In this document: positions 13,487-16,599 of the stretch, piece by piece
Numbering within the stretch: position 1 is the first letter of the stretch
How the letters are laid out: the number at the start of each line of letters is the position of its first letter
Origin: JBAROU01 sp049642385
Lineage (GTDB): Bacteria; Chloroflexota; Dehalococcoidia; DSTF01; RBG-16-68-14
Length of the DNA: 16,599 nt
Direction of reading: 5' to 3'
NCBI GenBank assembly: GCA_049642385.1
Contig: JBAROU010000167.1
Location: 1 to 16,599 of the forward strand
The notes under the pieces: model-generated
What the model was told of the DNA's origin: nothing
What the model saw: only the letters and a program-made list of their open reading frames with translations
Databases searched by the model: none
Translations under genes and position numbers: made by a program

Positions 13487-14587
13487 TTAGCCGGACGAAA
13501 GCGGCCGCGCGGCCGTCTCCGACCACACCCGCCACGCCGGCTTCCGCGTCCCGTCTTGCCGGACCAGGCCGCTGTTACGCACCAGATCCGTGGGCAGCTG
13601 GCCGGTGAACGTCGGGTCCTGGCCTGCGAACCAGACCACCAGAGCCATGCCGATGCTGTCCGCGTCGCGCAGCACGCGTCGCAAGAACGCTGACTGCTCT
13701 GCCTCCGCGCCGCTCGCGTTGCCGGTCGCGCCCGGCGTCGATGCGTATCCCGTCTCGGAGATAGCAATGGGGACGTTGGCTCGTTCGCGCAGTGATGTGT
13801 AGTAATCGGGGGGGATCTGCGCTGCGGTCGAGAACACCACTCCCGGGTATGTGCTCACAGCCAGCAGGTCGAACGCGCCCGCGAACTGATCGAGCAGCGC
13901 CCACTGCGTTGGATGCGGAGTATCCAGCGGCAGCAGCCCGTTCATGTCCTCGAGCTGAAAGGTCGGGAACACCAGCGTCTCCGGCGACGAACCCTTGATG
14001 TCGGCGTAGATCTCGTTGTAGAGCGTTACGTACTGTTGGAACCCCGCCGGATCACGCAGCCAAAACTGATTGACGTCCAGGCCGAGTGCGAGGTACTTCG
14101 GCTGGTAATTGACCATAACGTACTGTACGTACGAGGCGAGCGCCTTGCGCACGTCCTCGTTGTCGTAGCCCGCGGCCGGGAAGTCGGCCGGCAGCCCGGC
14201 GAGCTGGCCCGTTTCGGGCGATACGCTCGTCGCGTCTATCGCGAAGAACAGGTCGAGGTCGTGATCCTCCGCCAGCTGCTTCTCGCGCACGACCGTTGCC
14301 GAGGTCTTGTCGGAAGGGAAGGCGTCGCTGGTGAGCAGCTCCTCCCACGGCGGTGCGCGTCGGATCAGGATCACCTCGCCCGCGCTAGCTGAGCGCTCGA
14401 ACGCCTCTGCGTAGCTGTCGTTTGTCAGCTCAGAAGGGAGCGAGCTAAAGCCCATTGCAAACGAGCGCACATTGCCGGCCGGTGCCGGGACACGTTTCGT
14501 CCCGTGACCTGTATCGCCGCATGCGCTGATCGCGAACCCGATGACCACGAGCGTGGCCGCGATCCACAGCGTCTGCCGTCTCAGCAT
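13487..14587 (-). CDS. lipoprotein with glycoside-hydrolase-like barrel
   Basis: A 366-residue predicted lipoprotein. A signal peptide with a hydrophobic core (7-19) leads to the lipobox I-S-A-C, with lipidated C23, so the mature protein should be anchored outside the cytoplasmic membrane. The remainder looks like a TIM-barrel glycosidase of the GH5/GH53/GH17 clan type. YLALGLDVNQF (165-175) occupies the acid/base strand, STYPG (245-249) resembles a subsite loop, and IAISETGYAS (274-283) gives E278 as the likely nucleophile. The acid/base position has Asp171 rather than Glu, so activity or mechanism is uncertain. The start at 14587 is chosen because it begins the signal peptide. The open frame continues upstream to 15163, but only as antisense of the neighbouring genes. 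TACAAT lies 11 nt before the ATG and no Shine-Dalgarno is seen. It converges on the acyl-CoA dehydrogenase with a 14-bp gap. Confidence 0.8.
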   Translation of the reverse strand: MLRRQTLWIAATLVVIGFAISACGDTGHGTKRVPAPAGNVRSFAMGFSSLPSELTNDSYAEAFERSASAGEVILIRRAPPWEELLTSDAFPSDKTSATVVREKQLAEDHDLDLFFAIDATSVSPETGQLAGLPADFPAAGYDNEDVRKALASYVQYVMVNYQPKYLALGLDVNQFWLRDPAGFQQYVTLYNEIYADIKGSSPETLVFPTFQLEDMNGLLPLDTPHPTQWALLDQFAGAFDLLAVSTYPGVVFSTAAQIPPDYYTSLRERANVPIAISETGYASTPGATGNASGAEAEQSAFLRRVLRDADSIGMALVVWFAGQDPTFTGQLPTDLVRNSGLVRQDGTRKPAWRVWSETAARPLSSG

Positions 14588-14647
14588 GTCGATGGGTGAT
14601 TGTACCGTTCCGCCGATCGGGGGAGAAGCCTCGGCTTCGCCCACCGC

Positions 14648-14677
14648 TTGTTGGGATGCGCTGACCACTGTTAGAAT
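14648..14677 (+). promoter_or_regulatory. candidate promoter of the unknown-protein/metallopeptidase pair
   Basis: TTGTTG (14648-14653) and TAGAAT (14672-14677), with 18 nt between, form a plausible sigma-70 promoter. Transcription would start near 14684, downstream of an in-frame ATG at 14681. This favours the ATG at 14720 as the true start. The 132-bp divergent region also holds small inverted repeats at 14613-14620 and 14625-14638. Confidence 0.4.
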
Positions 14678-14719
14678 GGCATGAGCGGTGCCACGTGCGA
14701 CAGACAGCCCGGCAGGGTT

Positions 14720-15151
14720 ATGGATAGCGACTACCTCCTCGATTACGATGAGATCATTAAGACCGTCCGCACGGCCGAGGTGATCACCTTCCGCTTTGTA
14801 ACCGTCAACCAGCGCCTGCTCATCGACAACCGCTCCTCCGAGATCGATCCCCCAATCGTCAAGCTCGTCCCCCGCGCGAACAGCGTCGAGGAACGCTTCA
14901 AGAGCCTGAAGAAGCTCCGACCCCGCTTCCGGCTTCCCGAAAAGATCAGCGCCATCTTCTGGCCCAAGTTCGTCGATTCCATGGTCGAGCGCGGCGTTTG
15001 GGAAGCGATCGCCCAACGTATCGAGGAAGCGGGATTCGCCGAGGCCGCTCGATCCTGCGAAGGCGTGCTCAAGGAGTTGCGCGAAATTGAACGCTGCGAA
15101 ATGACCAACGCCGTTCGTGGCGAAGGATACCAGGCGCTCTGGGAGCGCTAG
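14720..15151 (+). CDS. conserved-looking hypothetical protein (143 residues)
   Basis: I do not recognise the family. The predicted protein is soluble, charged and mostly helical in its second half (85-128), with strand-like segments near 20-35 (VITFRFVTVNQRLLID) and a Lys/Arg-rich stretch (60-75). No signal peptide, membrane helix or catalytic motif is visible. An in-frame ATG at 14681 would add 13 residues, but it would precede the predicted transcription start, so 14720 is preferred. The Shine-Dalgarno is weak for either. It ends 10 nt before the metallopeptidase and codon use looks like a real gene, so the two probably form an operon. Confidence 0.65.
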   Translation: MDSDYLLDYDEIIKTVRTAEVITFRFVTVNQRLLIDNRSSEIDPPIVKLVPRANSVEERFKSLKKLRPRFRLPEKISAIFWPKFVDSMVERGVWEAIAQRIEEAGFAEAARSCEGVLKELREIERCEMTNAVRGEGYQALWER

Positions 15152-15161
15152 CGACGGGCGC

Positions 15162-15530
15162 ATGCAGCGCCGGCGCTTCTTCGCGCTCGTTCGCCGGGCG
15201 TTAGACGATCTCCCGCATCCCTACTGCGACTGGCTTGAGAATGTGGATGTCGTCGTCGAGCGGCGGCCCCGCCCCCATCACCTGCGTGCGGCTGGCCTTG
15301 GCTCGAATGAAACGCTTCTCGGGCTGTACGAAGGAATCCCGCTCACGGAGCGCGCGAGCGACTACGGCATGGTTCTGCCCGACAAGATCACCATCTTCCA
15401 GCAGCCACTGGAAGAAGCATGTGCCGACGACAACGAACTCATCGCCGAAGTGCGCAGCACGGTTCTCCATGAGCTAGCTCATCACTTCGGCACCTCGGAT
15501 GAGGAGCTCGAGCGCCTCGGTCTCGGCTAA
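15162..15530 (+). CDS. Zincin_1-type metallopeptidase family protein
   Basis: A 122-residue small zinc-metalloprotease-like protein, the normal length for the family (115-130). The signature VLHELAHHFGTSDEEL (101-116) gives zinc ligands H103 and H107, general base E104 and a possible third ligand D113. GLYEGIPLTER (54-64) and VLPDKITIFQQPL (71-83) are further family blocks. The cellular substrate is not established and the proteins are thought to be cytosolic. ATG at 15162 is chosen because the N-terminus MQRRRFFALVRRALDDLP matches the family start; a start at 15117 would overlap the upstream gene by 35 bp. It lies 10 nt after the unknown gene, so it is probably cotranscribed. Confidence 0.88.
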   Translation: MQRRRFFALVRRALDDLPHPYCDWLENVDVVVERRPRPHHLRAAGLGSNETLLGLYEGIPLTERASDYGMVLPDKITIFQQPLEEACADDNELIAEVRSTVLHELAHHFGTSDEELERLGLG

Positions 15531-15552
15531 CACCCCAGGTTTCGCGGTTCCT

Positions 15553-15586
15553 ACCGATACTTAGGGTGAGCATCGGTTTTGCCGAT
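15553..15586 (+). terminator. hairpin with T tract and alternative pairing
   Basis: ACCGAT (15553-15558) pairs with ATCGGT (15572-15577), followed by TTTT (15577-15580), a weak intrinsic terminator for the metallopeptidase pair. The second arm can instead pair with CCGAT (15582-15586) across a TTTTG loop, so two exclusive structures are possible just upstream of the pilin gene. Confidence 0.4.
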
Positions 15587-15612
15587 AGTCGCCATGAAAG
15601 TGAGCTACGCAG

Positions 15613-15816
15613 GTGTTCCGCTACGATGTCGTTCTCCGCGTGATCGCGCGGCTGAACAACCTGCTATACGAAGAACGCGGCCAGACGCTGGGCGAGTACG
15701 GTCTCCTCGTCTCCGTGGTCGGTGTTAGCGTCGTGATCATTTCCGTGGTGGCCTTTCGGAACCAAATAGTGAACAGCTTCGGCGCGATGAGCGCCTGCCT
15801 CAACGGCAGTTGCTAA
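15613..15816 (+). CDS. Flp-like type IVb pilin
   Basis: A 67-residue prepilin-like protein. A 23-residue basic leader ends in E-R-G. Cleavage by a prepilin peptidase would give QTLGEYGLLVSVVGVSVVII, with Glu at +5 and Tyr at +6 as in Flp/TadC-system pilins, followed by one hydrophobic helix (about 31-48). The mature 44-residue protein ends with Cys62 and Cys67, which could form a disulfide; ordinary Flp pilins usually lack this. GTG at 15613 is the only start that includes a full leader. The ribosome site is poor. No tad/cpa assembly genes are in the window. It could be a pseudopilin or a TadE-like anchor, but the size favours a Flp subunit. Confidence 0.75.
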   Translation: MFRYDVVLRVIARLNNLLYEERGQTLGEYGLLVSVVGVSVVIISVVAFRNQIVNSFGAMSACLNGSC

Positions 15817-15823
15817 CGAGCGC

Positions 15824-16599
15824 TCACGTCGCGCGAGCGAGCACCCGGCCCGCCGGCCGCGTCGTCGGTGCGCCCTGCTCCACCACCGTCTCACCGTTCA
15901 CGAGCACATAGTCGATCCCATCCGGGTAGTGGCGCGGGTCTTCGTAGGTAGCCGTGTCGGCGATGCGATCCGGGTCGAACACCACCAGGTCTGCCCAGCG
16001 CCCTTCGCCGACGCGACCGCGGTCTGCCAGCAGGAACTTGTCCGCCGGCAGCGACGTCATCCGCCGCACTGCATCTTCCAGCGTCAGCAGTCCTTCCTCT
16101 CGAACGTAGTGGCCCAGCACGCGCGGAAACGTGCCATACAGGCGCGGGTGCGGCTTGCCCGTAGGGGAGGGCAGCCCGTCCGAGCCGATCATGCATTCCG
16201 GATGCTGGAGCACGCGTCGGACGTCGCCCTCTTCCATCACGAACATCACCGCTGCTACGGCGTTGTCCTCTTCGTCCAGCAGACGCCGGGTCGCGTCCTC
16301 CACCGGCAGGTCCATCATCGACGCCACCTCATCGAGTCGCTTGCCTTCGTACTGATGCTGGCGTTTCACCGAGGCGACCACGATGTTCGTCGGATCCATG
16401 CCAGGTACAAAGCGGCCGCCGGGCGCCAGCGCCGCCAGCGCCGTACTCGCGGCGGTGTAGGGGTACGCGTCGATCGTCACATCGACGCCGCGCGCTCGCG
16501 CCTCGTCGATCACCGGCAGCGACTCCTTCGTCAGCCCCCAGTTCGCGCGACCGCTCGCCTTGTGGTGCGAAATCTGCACCGGCACGCCCGCCTCCTCAC
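15824..16599 (-). CDS. N-acyl-D-amino-acid deacylase, C-terminal part (partial)
   Basis: The frame runs through the right edge, so the N-terminal half is missing: about 257 codons are present of the roughly 500-550 usual. This amidohydrolase-superfamily enzyme class removes acyl groups from N-acyl-D-amino acids or related amides, using zinc. Visible are GVPVQISHHK (metal-ligand His region) at the edge, VTIDAYPY, and the catalytic Asp in CMIGSDGLPSPTGKPHPR. The C-terminal beta-sandwich then carries VGEGRWADLVVFDPDRI, DGIDYVLVNGETVV and PAGRVL. The GTG at 16585 is internal, not the start. It converges with the pilin gene with 7 bp between stops. True substrate is uncertain, because many relatives are misannotated dihydropyrimidinase-like enzymes. 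Confidence 0.88.
   Translation of the reverse strand, partial: EEAGVPVQISHHKASGRANWGLTKESLPVIDEARARGVDVTIDAYPYTAASTALAALAPGGRFVPGMDPTNIVVASVKRQHQYEGKRLDEVASMMDLPVEDATRRLLDEEDNAVAAVMFVMEEGDVRRVLQHPECMIGSDGLPSPTGKPHPRLYGTFPRVLGHYVREEGLLTLEDAVRRMTSLPADKFLLADRGRVGEGRWADLVVFDPDRIADTATYEDPRHYPDGIDYVLVNGETVVEQGAPTTRPAGRVLARAT

Noticed and set aside
15117..15161. Upstream ATG for the metallopeptidase
   Set aside because: It would overlap the preceding gene by 35 bp and add residues not typical of the family; the 15162 start fits the usual N-terminus.
14588..15163. Extension of the lipoprotein reading frame by 192 residues upstream of the signal peptide
   Set aside because: The extension is antisense to the two rightward genes, has no homology-like features, and would bury the signal peptide and lipobox. 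The start at 14587 is far more likely.
15531..15612. c-di-GMP riboswitch before the pilin
   Set aside because: The characteristic conserved GGACGCAAAGCC-type core is absent, although short pieces near the hairpin superficially resemble its end.

Overview
The window is a GC-rich bacterial chromosome segment. It most resembles Chloroflexota, possibly Dehalococcoidia or a relative. That placement is an inference from protein flavour: a long charged insertion in RpoC, an rpoB-rpoC pair without rplJL or rpsLG beside it, a Flp-type pilin, a Zincin_1 metallopeptidase and a D-aminoacylase-like amidohydrolase. No rRNA, tRNA, CRISPR array or transposase was recognised.

Layout, left to right. (1) Positions 1-3556 form a leftward operon. 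Its order of transcription is a VTT/DedA-like membrane protein, ispD, an APH-fold kinase, a short chimeric ispF/ispD fragment, a divergent complete ispF, and a 3' remnant of another ispF. Genes are tightly packed (4-bp gap, TAGTG overlap, ATGA overlap). (2) Positions 3582-12178 hold rpoC and rpoB, both leftward and overlapping by 14 bp. Two candidate sigma-70 promoters with one strong Shine-Dalgarno lie upstream, and a 12-bp GC-rich hairpin lies downstream. (3) A 301-bp divergent region (12005-12305) carries the rpoB promoters and a perfect 16-bp palindrome in front of a rightward acyl-CoA dehydrogenase. (4) A leftward lipoprotein with a glycosidase-like barrel follows. It is divergent from a rightward pair encoding an unknown 143-residue protein and a zinc metallopeptidase. 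(5) A single Flp-like pilin is preceded by alternative hairpins. (6) The C-terminal half of an N-acyl-D-amino-acid deacylase runs off the right edge.

The most notable finding is the ispD/ispF region. The kinase gene overlaps by ATGA an authentic ispF start that encodes MRAGIGYDIHPLETGRALV. After 19 codons this reading frame becomes the C-terminus of an IspD and stops. A complete ispF of different composition then follows, with its own Shine-Dalgarno. About 55 bp after it lies the GC-rich 3' end of an IspF with no 5' part. The simplest reading is that the native ispF, once coupled to ispD and the kinase, was broken by incoming DNA carrying the tail of an ispD and a whole ispF, leaving native ispF scars on both sides. 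The resident IspF also has Tyr where the family has a nearly invariant His, and a four-cysteine insertion.

The kinase sits where the MEP pathway needs a kinase step: IspD makes CDP-ME, IspE phosphorylates it and IspF cyclises the product. It belongs to the APH fold rather than the GHMP fold of IspE. Whether this is coincidence or functional replacement can be decided by looking for ispE in the rest of the genome.
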